DNA of 64,000 nucleotides. Source: DAITMV01 sp046318595. Its GTDB lineage: Bacteria; Pseudomonadota; Gammaproteobacteria; Burkholderiales; Burkholderiaceae_B. The DNA is taken from NCBI GenBank assembly GCA_046318595.1, contig JBKCTV010000023.1, forward strand, positions 62,001 to 126,000, given 5' to 3'. Below are positions 17,746 through 25,795 of the stretch, in pieces. The notes beneath the pieces were generated by a model. The model was not told the DNA's origin. It worked only from the letters and a program-made list of their open reading frames with translations, and ran no database searches. Position 1 is the stretch's first letter. The number at the start of each line of letters is the position of its first letter. The position numbers and the translations under genes are program-made.

Positions 17746-18224
17746 CAGGCGACGCTCAAGGGCGGTACGACGATACCGCTCACATAGCCCTGCTCGCTGC
17801 TCCAAATGCTGAGCAGCTCGCGGCGCGGTATCCTGTCTGGCGGGGCGATCGAAACATGCAGCCAGCGTCCGTATTCCAAAATCAACTGATCGAACGCGAG
17901 CTCGCTGGCGCCGATGCGATACGCGATATCGGTCGGGGTGCCATATGCCGGGCAGCGAAAATCGACCGCCTGTCCTGCCGTGTGCTGCGAATCTGCAACG
18001 CCGCCGACCGCTTCGTTGAGCGCGGCGCTACGAAAGCCGCTGGTGATTTGCAAAGGATGGCCGAGCAGCGCCTGCACCTGCGCCAAAAAATGCGACAAGC
18101 GGTATAAACTCTGCAACACCTCGGCGCTGGGACGATTGTCGATACCCAGACGTCGTGCCGTATCCGACCGACACAGGCGTTCGAGACTAAAATTCGGATC
18201 GAAGGCGTCGCAAACAGATTTCAT
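17745..18224 (-). CDS. M15-family peptidase-like protein (D-Ala-D-Ala carboxypeptidase/endolysin fold)
   Basis: 159 residues. Contains the M15 zinc motif SQHTAGQAVDF (His and Asp ligands) after the SGFRS region, and the third ligand in WLHVSI. This is the fold of L-alanyl-D-glutamate and D-Ala-D-Ala peptidases. No signal peptide is visible at this start, which resembles phage endolysin-like and cytosolic M15 proteins. There are no other phage genes nearby, so I treat it as a chromosomal cell-wall enzyme. Starts 16 bp from a divergent HAD gene. Confidence 0.75.
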   Translation of the reverse strand: MKSVCDAFDPNFSLERLCRSDTARRLGIDNRPSAEVLQSLYRLSHFLAQVQALLGHPLQITSGFRSAALNEAVGGVADSQHTAGQAVDFRCPAYGTPTDIAYRIGASELAFDQLILEYGRWLHVSIAPPDRIPRRELLSIWSSEQGYVSGIVVPPLSVA

Positions 18225-18240
18225 TTTGGAAAGGGATTTT

Positions 18241-18915
18241 GTGCGTATACGCTACCGGCATCGGCCACGCCATACGCGCACCTGCTATTGGCTTGACCTC
18301 GACAATACCTTACATCAGGCCGACACGCATATTTTGCCTGAAATCAACGCTGCCATGACGGCTTATCTCGCACAGCATTTGAACCGGCCCCCTGCCGAGG
18401 CCAGCCGCCTGCGCACCGCGTATTGGCTGCGCTACGGCGCAACGCTGTTGGGCCTCGTACGTCATCACCCGCACATCGACCCGCATCATTTTCTGGCCAC
18501 TACGCACGCCTTGCCGAACCTCGAGCGGCAGGTGGCCGGTCTGGCGCATGTCCATACGCATTTGCGCAAACTGTCGGGCATGCGGATTTTATTGACGAAC
18601 GCCCCACGGGCGTATGCCCGCCGCGTGCTCAGAGCACTCGGCTTGCAGCGATTGATTCACGCCGTCGTCGCTATCGAGGACATGCGCCTGCACGGTCAGT
18701 GGCGACCCAAGCCGTCGACCTGGCTTTGGCAGCGGTTAAAGGCAGTGCGCCCGAGCGGTCGGCATGTGCTGGTCGATGATACCCGCGGCCATTTGAAAAA
18801 AGCAGCGGCGCAAGGTTTTGAGACCGTCTGGGTTCAGCAAATTTCGCATCCCGGATCTTTAACCAAACGCAATGTCCGCCATTCGCTGGTGCGGGCATCG
18901 AAACGCACCATCTGA
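18241..18915 (+). CDS. HAD-superfamily pyrimidine 5'-nucleotidase-like phosphatase
   Basis: 224 residues from the GTG at 18241, preceded by an AAGGGA ribosome site. HAD motif I is YWLDLDNTLHQ (nucleophile Asp), motif II ILLTNAPRAY, motif III Lys in WRPKPSTW and motif IV HVLVDDTRGH. The DLDNTL form with a helical cap matches the Sdt1/Phm8-type pyrimidine 5'-nucleotidases common in betaproteobacteria. Its last 27 codons lie opposite the 3' end of the convergent MoeB-like gene (82-bp overlap). Confidence 0.78.
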   Translation: MRIRYRHRPRHTRTCYWLDLDNTLHQADTHILPEINAAMTAYLAQHLNRPPAEASRLRTAYWLRYGATLLGLVRHHPHIDPHHFLATTHALPNLERQVAGLAHVHTHLRKLSGMRILLTNAPRAYARRVLRALGLQRLIHAVVAIEDMRLHGQWRPKPSTWLWQRLKAVRPSGRHVLVDDTRGHLKKAAAQGFETVWVQQISHPGSLTKRNVRHSLVRASKRTI

Positions 18916-19559
18916 CCCTGCAACGGTTGGCCGCAGGGCGCCAACAGTTTCAGTGTCTCGGCCGCCATCAGCGTGCCGATTACACCGGTCAGCGGGGAAA
19001 ATACACCCATCGTGGCGCAGTTTTCGGTCTCGACGTCATGGCCGTCGGGAAACAGGCAGGCATAGCACGGCGAGTCAGGCTGACGAAAGTCGAAAGTCGC
19101 GAGCTGACCCTCGAACCGGATGGCGGCGCCCGAAACGAGCGGCGTCTGCGCTGCCCGGCAAATTCGGTTGATCGCATACCGGGTGGCGAAGTTATCCGAC
19201 GCATCGAGTACCACATCGGCCTGCGAAACGTAAGGCGCGAGTGCCTCGGCCGTCAGGCGCTCGTCGAGCAAACATAACTCGATCGTCGGGTTGATGGCTT
19301 TTAAAGCCGCAGCAGCCGACGAGACCTTTCTAGTTCCCAGGCCGGCCTCGGTGTGCAGAATCTGGCGTTGTAGGTTGGTCAGGTCGACGAAGTCGTCATC
19401 GACCAGAATCAGGCGCCCGACGCCCGCCGCGGCCAGGTAAAGCGCAGCTGGGCAGCCCAGGCCGCCCACACCGACGATGAGCGCCGTGGCGCTGCAAATA
19501 CGGTTTTGCCCTTCGATGCCGATCTCGTCGAGCAGGATGTGCCGCGAATAACGCAGCAA
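18834..19559 (-). CDS. moeB: MoeB/ThiF/HesA-type adenylyltransferase
   Basis: E1-like enzyme that adenylates the C-terminal glycine of a ubiquitin-like sulfur carrier (MoaD or ThiS). Motifs: nucleotide-binding GVGGLGCPAALYLAAAGVG, the catalytic Asp in VVLDASDNFATR, and two zinc CxxC pairs (CYAC and the C-terminal CEIC). The annotated start is a TTG inside the conserved LLRYSRHILLDEIG block. Homology clearly continues about 10 residues upstream without any ATG, GTG or TTG. An ATT at 19592-19590 would give a normal-length N-terminus, so the true start is uncertain. Substrate carrier not determinable here. Confidence 0.85.
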   Translation of the reverse strand: MLRYSRHILLDEIGIEGQNRICSATALIVGVGGLGCPAALYLAAAGVGRLILVDDDFVDLTNLQRQILHTEAGLGTRKVSSAAAALKAINPTIELCLLDERLTAEALAPYVSQADVVLDASDNFATRYAINRICRAAQTPLVSGAAIRFEGQLATFDFRQPDSPCYACLFPDGHDVETENCATMGVFSPLTGVIGTLMAAETLKLLAPCGQPLQGQMVRFDARTSEWRTLRLVKDPGCEIC

Positions 19560-19621
19560 CTGGCCGTCGTCGAGATCGGTGGGCTCGGCAATCGAGTGCG
19601 ACGTAGGAATGAGCGCCCCGT

Positions 19622-21097
19622 TTACTTGGCCTTGACGTCTGGTTTGGCGGGCTCTGACGGCTTGCCTTCCAACGCTTTGACGACACCCTTGTCTTCGTCG
19701 GTTTTGTGCTTGGCGAGTTGCACCGGCAAACCTTTAAGCTTGTTCAAGGCTTGTTTCAGTTGGAAGTCATCAGCCGTGCCGAACTCGACTGGCTTGCGGT
19801 CTTTTTCACGTTCCTTGATTTCGGCTTTGACCTCGGCGCGGATATCGGCCTTGGCCTTGGCGGTATTGGCATCCGGGTCGCGGTCGTTGTTCAAATGTTT
19901 GACCAGATCGGCTTCACGCAGGCGAGTGTACAGGTCGCCCTCCGGGGTTTCGTCGACATGCAGGTCGGGTACGATACCTTTGGCCTGAATGCTGCGGCCC
20001 AGCGGCGTGTAGTAACGCGCCGTGGTCAGCTTGATCGCCGTATTGTTGTTCAAAGGTAGGATGGTCTGAACCGAGCCTTTTCCGAATGTCTGTGAGCCTA
20101 GCACCGTGGCGCGTTTATGATCCTGCAGCGCGCCGGCGACGATTTCCGATGCCGATGCCGAACCGCCGTTGACCAGCACGACCATCGGAACGGTTTTGAC
20201 ATTCGCCGGCAGCCCGACGAGCGCCTCCTCGCGGGCGCTGCGGGCGTAGTCCTCGGGCGCTGCAATGAATTTACGCTTGGCGTCTTCGGTCCGGCCATCG
20301 GTCGACACGACCAGGGCTTTTGGCTGCAGGAAAGCTGCGGACACGCCGACTGCCCCGTTCAATAGTCCGCCTGGATCGTTCCGCAGATCCAGCACCAGGC
20401 CTTTGAGCGGCGCTTCTTTGTTCAATTCTTTCAGAGCCTTGACCAAGTTTTCGACCGTGTGTTCCTGGAACTGGGTGATCCGTATGTAACCGATGCCATT
20501 GTCCAGCGGTTTGGACTTAACGCTTTGCACACGGATGATGTCCCGGATTACTGAGATGACCTGGGGTTTGGGTTCGTTTTTACGTAAAATCGTCAGCACG
20601 ATCGGCGTTTTCGGCTTGCCCCGCATGATTTTGACCGCGTCGTTGAGCTGCATGCCTTTGGTTGGTTTTTCGTCCAGCTTGATGATCAGGTCGCCTGCCT
20701 TGACGCCTGCCCGCGCCGCAGGGGTATCTTCGATTGGGCTGATGACCTTGACGAAACCATCCTCGGTGCCGACCTCGATTCCCAGCCCGCCAAATTCGCC
20801 CTGCGTGCCGACTTGCAGCTCGCGGTAGGCGTCTGCGTCCAGGTAGGCCGAGTGTGGATCCAGGCCCGACAGCATGCCGCTTACCGCCTCGGTGATGAGC
20901 CGTTTGTCCTCGACCGTTTCGACGTAGTTTGACTTGATCGCGCCAAAAACCTCCGTGAACTGTCTCAACTCCTCCAGCGGCAGTGGCAGGCGCGTATCAC
21001 GATCGGCAATCGCAGATACGCCGAGGCTAATGAATACACCGGCCACGACACCGGTCAATACGAGAGATAGCTGACGAAACTTTTGGCGCATGAGCAA
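19622..21097 (-). CDS. ctpA: C-terminal processing protease CtpA (S41 family)
   Basis: Periplasmic S41 serine protease, 491 residues. N-terminal membrane anchor/signal (LVLTGVVAGVFISLGVSA), a PDZ domain (GGLGIEVGTEDGFVKVISPI, about 95-180) and the catalytic core with VNGGSASASEIVAGALQDH (Ser nucleophile) and FGKGSVQTI (Lys general base). The C-terminus is rich in Lys/Glu. CtpA-type enzymes process or degrade envelope proteins such as peptidoglycan hydrolases. It follows envC by one base, and the pairing envC-ctpA is common. Confidence 0.94.
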   Translation of the reverse strand: MLMRQKFRQLSLVLTGVVAGVFISLGVSAIADRDTRLPLPLEELRQFTEVFGAIKSNYVETVEDKRLITEAVSGMLSGLDPHSAYLDADAYRELQVGTQGEFGGLGIEVGTEDGFVKVISPIEDTPAARAGVKAGDLIIKLDEKPTKGMQLNDAVKIMRGKPKTPIVLTILRKNEPKPQVISVIRDIIRVQSVKSKPLDNGIGYIRITQFQEHTVENLVKALKELNKEAPLKGLVLDLRNDPGGLLNGAVGVSAAFLQPKALVVSTDGRTEDAKRKFIAAPEDYARSAREEALVGLPANVKTVPMVVLVNGGSASASEIVAGALQDHKRATVLGSQTFGKGSVQTILPLNNNTAIKLTTARYYTPLGRSIQAKGIVPDLHVDETPEGDLYTRLREADLVKHLNNDRDPDANTAKAKADIRAEVKAEIKEREKDRKPVEFGTADDFQLKQALNKLKGLPVQLAKHKTDEDKGVVKALEGKPSEPAKPDVKAK

Positions 21098-21098
21098 T

Positions 21099-22334
21099 TT
21101 ACCGGGAACCGGTCCACTTTAGAGGGTCGAAAGGCTGGCCTTGATGGCGCAACTCAAAGTATAGCCCGGTTTCCAGGTTGCCACTGCTTTTACCTACGGT
21201 AGCAACCGTTTCGCCGGGTTTGACCAGGTCACCGGCGGTTTTGAGCAGTTTTTGATTGTTACCATAAATACTCATGTATTGGTCACCATGATCCACGATC
21301 AACAGTTGCCCGAAACCGCGCAACCACTCCGAAAACACGACGCGGCCACTGGAAACGGCCTTGACCGCAGCGCCTTCGGGCGCCTCCAGAAAAACGCCTT
21401 TCCACGTCGGCCCGCCGCCATCGACCGACCTGGTCTGCCCGAAACGCCCGGCGATCTGACCTGCGACCGGCCATTGTAGGCGGCCACGCAGCCGGGCGAA
21501 GTCACCCGAGTCGGGGATCGCTGCGGTGACCGAGTCGGAAATCGAATCGCCGTCCTTGTTGCGTTTTGGTCTGGTGGCTTCGTTGGAGCGCCGCGCATTG
21601 CGTAGCGCCCGTGCCAGCTCTTCAATGATGCCGCTCAAACGGCGCTCGTCGCGCTCCAGTCGCGAGGCTTCTTTTTGCTGGGCAGCGAGCTTGCTCGACA
21701 ATTGTTCCACGAGCTGCTTGCGTTCCTGCTGCTGGGCGAGCAGTTCGCGTTTTTTGCGTTCCTGCGCCCGTGAGTTGTCCTCGAGCTGATCTTCGCGTGC
21801 CTGCTTTTGCTGCCGCAGCACTTCCAGCTCGGCCAAGTCGGTTTTCAGGGATTCGGCGATATCGACTTCCGCTTGCGAGACGCGCTCGAACCAGTAACCT
21901 TCGCGCGCCACTTCGTTGGCCGAGTGGCCAGCCAGCCAGCTTTGCAAAGGATTGAACTGCTGGCGCCGATATTGCACTTGAAGCACCTGCGCCAGCCGTT
22001 GCTGATGCAGGGCAATGTTGCCCTCGGTGCGCGTTTCTTCGACATCGATCCGTTTGAGCTCGCGGGCGATTTTGTACCGCTGGGTGGTCAGGGCCTCGAG
22101 CTGCGCGTTGGACTCGCTGATCGATTTCTCCACGGCGCTCAGCGCTTTGGCGGCCGAGGAGCGGTCGACATGGGTCTTTTTGATCGACTGCCGCAAATCC
22201 TTGAGCTGCTGGCGAATGTCGTCGCGCTCGCGCGCCACTGCCCGTGCGTCCTTGCCATCGGTGGCAAATGCCGATACCGACAGGACCGCTAACGCCCAGA
22301 ACAGCGGAAATTGCTTGAGTCTCGCCGGTCTCAA
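21099..22334 (-). CDS. envC: EnvC-like murein hydrolase activator (degenerate LytM domain)
   Basis: 411 residues: signal peptide (ending near SAFA), a long coiled coil (about 25-250, rich in Gln, Arg, Glu) and a C-terminal LytM/M23 domain. The M23 zinc ligands are missing: HxxxD is replaced in WKGVFLEAP, and the HxH motif reads LYFELRHQ. It is therefore expected to activate division amidases rather than cut murein, as EnvC does. The TTG start overlaps the gpmA stop by 4 bp; the operon is gpmA-envC-ctpA. Confidence 0.88.
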   Translation of the reverse strand: MRPARLKQFPLFWALAVLSVSAFATDGKDARAVARERDDIRQQLKDLRQSIKKTHVDRSSAAKALSAVEKSISESNAQLEALTTQRYKIARELKRIDVEETRTEGNIALHQQRLAQVLQVQYRRQQFNPLQSWLAGHSANEVAREGYWFERVSQAEVDIAESLKTDLAELEVLRQQKQAREDQLEDNSRAQERKKRELLAQQQERKQLVEQLSSKLAAQQKEASRLERDERRLSGIIEELARALRNARRSNEATRPKRNKDGDSISDSVTAAIPDSGDFARLRGRLQWPVAGQIAGRFGQTRSVDGGGPTWKGVFLEAPEGAAVKAVSSGRVVFSEWLRGFGQLLIVDHGDQYMSIYGNNQKLLKTAGDLVKPGETVATVGKSSGNLETGLYFELRHQGQPFDPLKWTGSR

Positions 22335-23080
22335 GCCCGGGCCTTCCCCTGGCCCGCGACGGCGGCCATCGCCTGCGCGATGTCGTCCTGATTGCCGAGG
22401 TAATAATGCCGGATCGGGCGCAGATTCTCATCCAGTTCGTAAACGATTGGCCGCGCGGTCGGAATGTTCAGATTGACGATGTCGTCGTCGCCGATGCCGT
22501 CGAGGTACTTGATCAGGGCGCGTAAAGAGTTGCCATGGGCGGCGATCAACACCTGCTTGCCCGCCTTGATGGCTGGCGCGATCGTCTCGTTCCAGACCGG
22601 CAAAACCCGCTGGACGGTGTCCCGCAGGCATTCGGTGCGGGGCAGTTGGGGCGCGTCCAGCGCCGCATAGCGCGGATCGCGCGCGGCATGACGCTCGTCA
22701 TCTTCGGTCAGCGGGTCGGGGGCGACCGCGTAAGCGCGCCGCCAGACGAGTACCTGTTCTTCGCCGTATCTGGCGGCCGTTTCGGCCTTGTTCAGGCCTT
22801 GCAGGGCGCCGTAATGGCGCTCGTTGAGTCGCCAGCTATGCACGATCGGAATCCACATCAAATCCATCGCATCCAGGGCGGTCCACAGCGTGCGAATGGC
22901 GCGGCGCAAGACCGAGGTGTAGGCGACATCGAAGCGGAATCCCTCGGCTTCGAGGAGCTTGCCGGCGGCGTAGGCTTCCTGTCGTCCTTTGTCAGTCAGG
23001 TCGACATCCGTCCAGCCGGTAAAACGGTTTTCCAGGTTCCACTGGCTTTCGCCATGGCGCATTAAAACGAGTTTGTACAT
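22331..23080 (-). CDS. gpmA: 2,3-bisphosphoglycerate-dependent phosphoglycerate mutase GpmA
   Basis: Glycolytic enzyme interconverting 3- and 2-phosphoglycerate, 249 residues from the ATG at 23080. The phosphohistidine motif LVLMRHGESQWN is at the N-terminus, the second histidine is in LIAAHGNSLRAL, and the substrate loop ERHYGALQGLNK is intact. First gene of the minus-strand gpmA-envC-ctpA(-moeB) run, transcribed away from the rhodanese gene. Confidence 0.96.
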   Translation of the reverse strand: MYKLVLMRHGESQWNLENRFTGWTDVDLTDKGRQEAYAAGKLLEAEGFRFDVAYTSVLRRAIRTLWTALDAMDLMWIPIVHSWRLNERHYGALQGLNKAETAARYGEEQVLVWRRAYAVAPDPLTEDDERHAARDPRYAALDAPQLPRTECLRDTVQRVLPVWNETIAPAIKAGKQVLIAAHGNSLRALIKYLDGIGDDDIVNLNIPTARPIVYELDENLRPIRHYYLGNQDDIAQAMAAVAGQGKARA

Positions 23081-23113
23081 GATGAGATTGGAAATGTATT
23101 GGCGCGAAGCCGA

Positions 23114-23119
23114 TATAAT
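23114..23119 (+). promoter_or_regulatory. Consensus -10 element in the gpmA/rhodanese divergent gap
   Basis: A perfect TATAAT at 23114-23119 lies 36 bp before the rhodanese ATG. Read on the minus strand the overlapping hexamer 23120-23115 is TATTAT, 34 bp before gpmA. The two divergent genes may therefore share an AT-rich melting region. No strong -35 was found for either direction. Confidence 0.4.
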
Positions 23120-23155
23120 ATGCGCATCTCGTGGTTCAAGCGTACTGGCGTATTC

Positions 23156-23584
23156 ATGATTCAACAATTTTTGCTGCAAAATCTCTGGCTGATCGGTGCC
23201 GCGCTTCTGTCGGGCGGCATGTTGCTGTGGCATATGCTGCATGACGCGGGTGCCGGTGCCGTTGCTCCGGCACAGGCCGTCGCCCTGCTTAACCAAAAGA
23301 AAGCCGTGCTGGTCGATATCCGCGATGCGGCGGTTGCCGCCGCGCAGGGTACGTTGAGCAATGCCCGGTGTATCGGTCTCGCCGACCTCAAGGCACAGGC
23401 CGACAAGCTCGCCAAAAATAAAGCCACCCCGATCATCGTTTTTTGTCAGACCGGGCAGCGCAGCGCCGCCGCCGTCACTATTCTCAAAAATGCCGGCTAT
23501 GAGACCGTTCATGCCCTCGAAGGCGGGTTGAACGCCTGGCAGGCGGCTGGCCTGCCGCTCAAGCGGACGGTTGCGAATGGCTGA
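23156..23584 (+). CDS. Membrane-anchored rhodanese-like sulfurtransferase
   Basis: 142 residues from the ATG at 23156: one N-terminal transmembrane helix (LWLIGAALLSGGMLLWHML) and a single rhodanese domain with the active-site loop IVFCQTGQRSAAA (catalytic Cys) and the final GGLNAWQAAGLPL. YibN-type proteins of this layout face the cytoplasm or periplasm, with undetermined sulfur donors. It precedes grxC and secB and overlaps grxC by 8 bp, the same order as in many proteobacteria (yibN-grxC-secB-gpsA). Confidence 0.88.
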   Translation: MIQQFLLQNLWLIGAALLSGGMLLWHMLHDAGAGAVAPAQAVALLNQKKAVLVDIRDAAVAAAQGTLSNARCIGLADLKAQADKLAKNKATPIIVFCQTGQRSAAAVTILKNAGYETVHALEGGLNAWQAAGLPLKRTVANG

Positions 23585-23858
23585 GGTGGCGGCCACCGTC
23601 ACGATGTATGCCAGCGGCTATTGCCCGTATTGCGCGATGGCCGAGCGCTTGTTGAACCAGCGCGGCGTGTGCGACATCGTCAAAATCCGCATCGATCTCG
23701 ACCCCGAGCAGCGCGCGGCAATGCTCGCCCGCACTCAGCGCCGCACCGTGCCGCAAATTTTCATCGACGACCATCACGTCGGCGGTTTCGACGATCTGTC
23801 GGCCCTCGATCGTGCCGGCCGGTTGACCATGTTGTTGAGCCGTTCGCCCACGGTTTGA
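23577..23858 (+). CDS. grxC: Glutaredoxin 3
   Basis: Dithiol glutaredoxin, 93 residues from the ATG at 23577, with active site CPYC in YASGYCPYCAMAERLL, the cis-proline in RTVPQIFIDD and the glutathione-binding GGFDDLSALD. Reduces disulfides using glutathione in the cytoplasm. Overlaps the rhodanese gene. Confidence 0.93.
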   Translation: MAEVAATVTMYASGYCPYCAMAERLLNQRGVCDIVKIRIDLDPEQRAAMLARTQRRTVPQIFIDDHHVGGFDDLSALDRAGRLTMLLSRSPTV

Positions 23859-23885
23859 ACGTCACCCATTCACCAAAGGAAACTC

Positions 23886-24422
23886 ATGTCCAGTAACGAT
23901 AACGCGGCTCCAGCCGCCAACGCCGCCGAGACTCAGCCGGTTTTTCAGGTTCAGCGCATGTATTTGAAGGATGCGTCGCTCGAAATGCCGCACGCGCCGC
24001 AAATCTTTCTCGAGCAGGAAACGCCGTCCGTCGAAGTCGCCGTCGATGTGGGCGCCACGCGTCTGGCCGAGCACATTTACGAATCGGTCGTGACGGTCAC
24101 GGTGACGTCCAAAGTGGGCGAGAAAGTGGCTTTTTTGGTCGAAGTCAAACAGGGCGGTATTTTCGAAATCGCCCGGTTGCCGGAAGAACAGATCGACCCC
24201 CTGCTGGGCATCGTCTGTCCGAACATGATTTACCCCTATTTACGCGCTAATGTTGCTGATCTGATCAACCGGACCGGTTTTCCGCCGATTCATCTGGCCG
24301 ACATTAATTTCGAAGTGTTTTACCAGCAGCGCATCGCGGCGGTTGCCGAGCAGCAGGCCCAGGCCACGGCCGCCGCCGGTGGTTTCGACTCCGGCATCGT
24401 GCTGCCGCCCGGCCATGCCTGA
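23886..24422 (+). CDS. secB: Protein-export chaperone SecB
   Basis: Cytoplasmic tetrameric chaperone that keeps secretory preproteins unfolded and passes them to SecA. Signature stretches: FQVQRMYLKDASLEMPHAP, VEVKQGGIFEI and CPNMIYPYLRANVADLINRTGFPPIHL. The 178 residues include a longer polar N-terminus and a short Ala-rich C-terminus, within family range. A plain ribosome site (AAAGGAA) lies before the ATG. Confidence 0.96.
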   Translation: MSSNDNAAPAANAAETQPVFQVQRMYLKDASLEMPHAPQIFLEQETPSVEVAVDVGATRLAEHIYESVVTVTVTSKVGEKVAFLVEVKQGGIFEIARLPEEQIDPLLGIVCPNMIYPYLRANVADLINRTGFPPIHLADINFEVFYQQRIAAVAEQQAQATAAAGGFDSGIVLPPGHA

Positions 24423-24446
24423 CGGTTGCCAAAACGGCGTGGCCGT

Positions 24447-25451
24447 ATGACTGCCGTCACGGTCTTCGGCGCAGGTGCCTGGGGCACGGCGTTTGCCAGT
24501 CACGTCGCTCAGAAACACGACGTGCTGCTCTGGGGGCGCGATGCGTCGCTGGTCGATAGTATAGTGCGCACTCAGCAAAACGCGCGTTACCTCGCTGGTG
24601 TCGAGTTGACGCCAGCGCTAGGCCTCACGGCTGATTTCGACCGGGCTGCCGCTCATGCCGAGGGTGGCGTCTGGGTATTGGCCGTGCCTTTGTCCGGTTT
24701 ACGGCAGACCCTCGACCGGCTGCTCGCGCTGCAGCCGGTCGAGCGCTGGCCGGTGCTGATCTGGCTCTGCAAGGGGCTGGAAGTGCCGGACGGTCTCCTG
24801 CCGCATCAGGTCGTTGCCGCCGTCACCGGTCGGGCGCTGGGTGGGGTGCTGTCCGGGCCTTCATTCGCCGTCGAAATCGCCAAAGGCTTGCCGTGTGCAC
24901 TGACCGTTGCGAGTACCGATTCGACCGTTTGTGCTCAGATTCTGCAAATCGCTCACCATGGTTTGATGCGTGTCTACCGCCATACGGACCTCGTCGGCGT
25001 GGAGGTCGGCGGTGCGGTCAAAAACATCATGGCGATTGCCTGTGGCATTTCCGATGGCCTGGGCCTGGGTTTGAACGCCCGGGCGGCGCTGATCACGCGC
25101 GGCATGGCCGAGATTCGGCGGCTGGCCGTGGCGCTGGGTGGTCAGACCGAAACGCTCAACGGCCTTGCAGGCTTCGGCGACTTATTGTTGACGTGTACCG
25201 GTGACTTGTCGCGCAACCGCCGGGTCGGTTTGATGCTGGCCGAGGGTTCGACGCTCGATGAGGTGCTACAGGCGTTGGGCCAAGTGGCCGAAGGCGTGCG
25301 TTGTGCTGCTGTGGTCCGCGATAAGGCAGCGGCATTGCGCGTGGATATGCCGATCATTCGCACGGTGTGTGACGTGCTCTTCGAAAATCTATCGCCGACC
25401 CAGGCCGTCACGCAGCTTCTGGCGCGCGACCCCCGTCCCGACGTCACCTAA
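24447..25451 (+). CDS. gpsA: Glycerol-3-phosphate dehydrogenase [NAD(P)+] GpsA
   Basis: Makes sn-glycerol-3-phosphate from dihydroxyacetone phosphate for phospholipid synthesis. Starts at ATG 24447 (TAVTVFGAGAWGTAFASHVA, the Rossmann glycine motif); 334 residues. The catalytic lysine stretch GGAVKNIMAIACGISDGLGLG, GLAGFGDLLLTCTGDLSRNR and SGPSFAVEIAKGLP are intact. Last gene of the rhodanese-grxC-secB-gpsA run. Confidence 0.95.
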   Translation: MTAVTVFGAGAWGTAFASHVAQKHDVLLWGRDASLVDSIVRTQQNARYLAGVELTPALGLTADFDRAAAHAEGGVWVLAVPLSGLRQTLDRLLALQPVERWPVLIWLCKGLEVPDGLLPHQVVAAVTGRALGGVLSGPSFAVEIAKGLPCALTVASTDSTVCAQILQIAHHGLMRVYRHTDLVGVEVGGAVKNIMAIACGISDGLGLGLNARAALITRGMAEIRRLAVALGGQTETLNGLAGFGDLLLTCTGDLSRNRRVGLMLAEGSTLDEVLQALGQVAEGVRCAAVVRDKAAALRVDMPIIRTVCDVLFENLSPTQAVTQLLARDPRPDVT

Positions 25452-25556
25452 AACGGAATTTTTCAAAAAAGAAGCTTCCTTTTCAAGAAACCTGGAACCT
25501 TTTTGTCGTCAGGTGTCACTGAGACCTAGATACCCTAATTTTTAACGGTGCTTTTC

Positions 25557-25769
25557 ATGTCATACCTTCATTCAATCAATACACACGCAGCTTCCTCCGC
25601 AGCGCCCTCTTTTAGGTCTTCGTCCGACGCTCTGTCGAGTTCTCGCGGCAGTTTAATCGTCTCGGCCTTTCTCAGCGGGGCTCTGCACGAAGTGAATTTT
25701 TCGCCGGACGAGATAAAAGATTTTCGCGACACGTTCAGTGCTGAATTGCGTGGATTGCGCAATAAGTAA
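25557..25769 (+). CDS. Small hypothetical protein
   Basis: 70 residues from the ATG at 25557; a GTG at 25548 in the same frame would add three. The N-terminal half is Ser/Ala-rich and low in complexity. The C-terminal half (SGALHEVNFSPDEIKDFRDT) looks like a short amphipathic helix pair. I recognise no family. It lies 26 bp before the repeat-protein gene, which has its own AGGAG ribosome site, so the two may be co-transcribed. The 105-bp gap before it holds an imperfect hairpin (25511-25527) and AT-rich sequence. Coding status is likely but not certain. Confidence 0.45.
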   Translation: MSYLHSINTHAASSAAPSFRSSSDALSSSRGSLIVSAFLSGALHEVNFSPDEIKDFRDTFSAELRGLRNK

Positions 25770-25795
25770 GTAACACGGCCAACAGGAGTACTGTT

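Noticed and set aside
17745..18224. M15 peptidase as a sign of a prophage
   Set aside because: No holin, integrase, tail or packaging gene nearby, and the neighbours are ordinary chromosomal genes.
25511..25527. Imperfect hairpin AGGTGTC/GAGACCT after gpsA
   Set aside because: One mismatch, tiny loop and no immediate T-tract; too weak to call a terminator.
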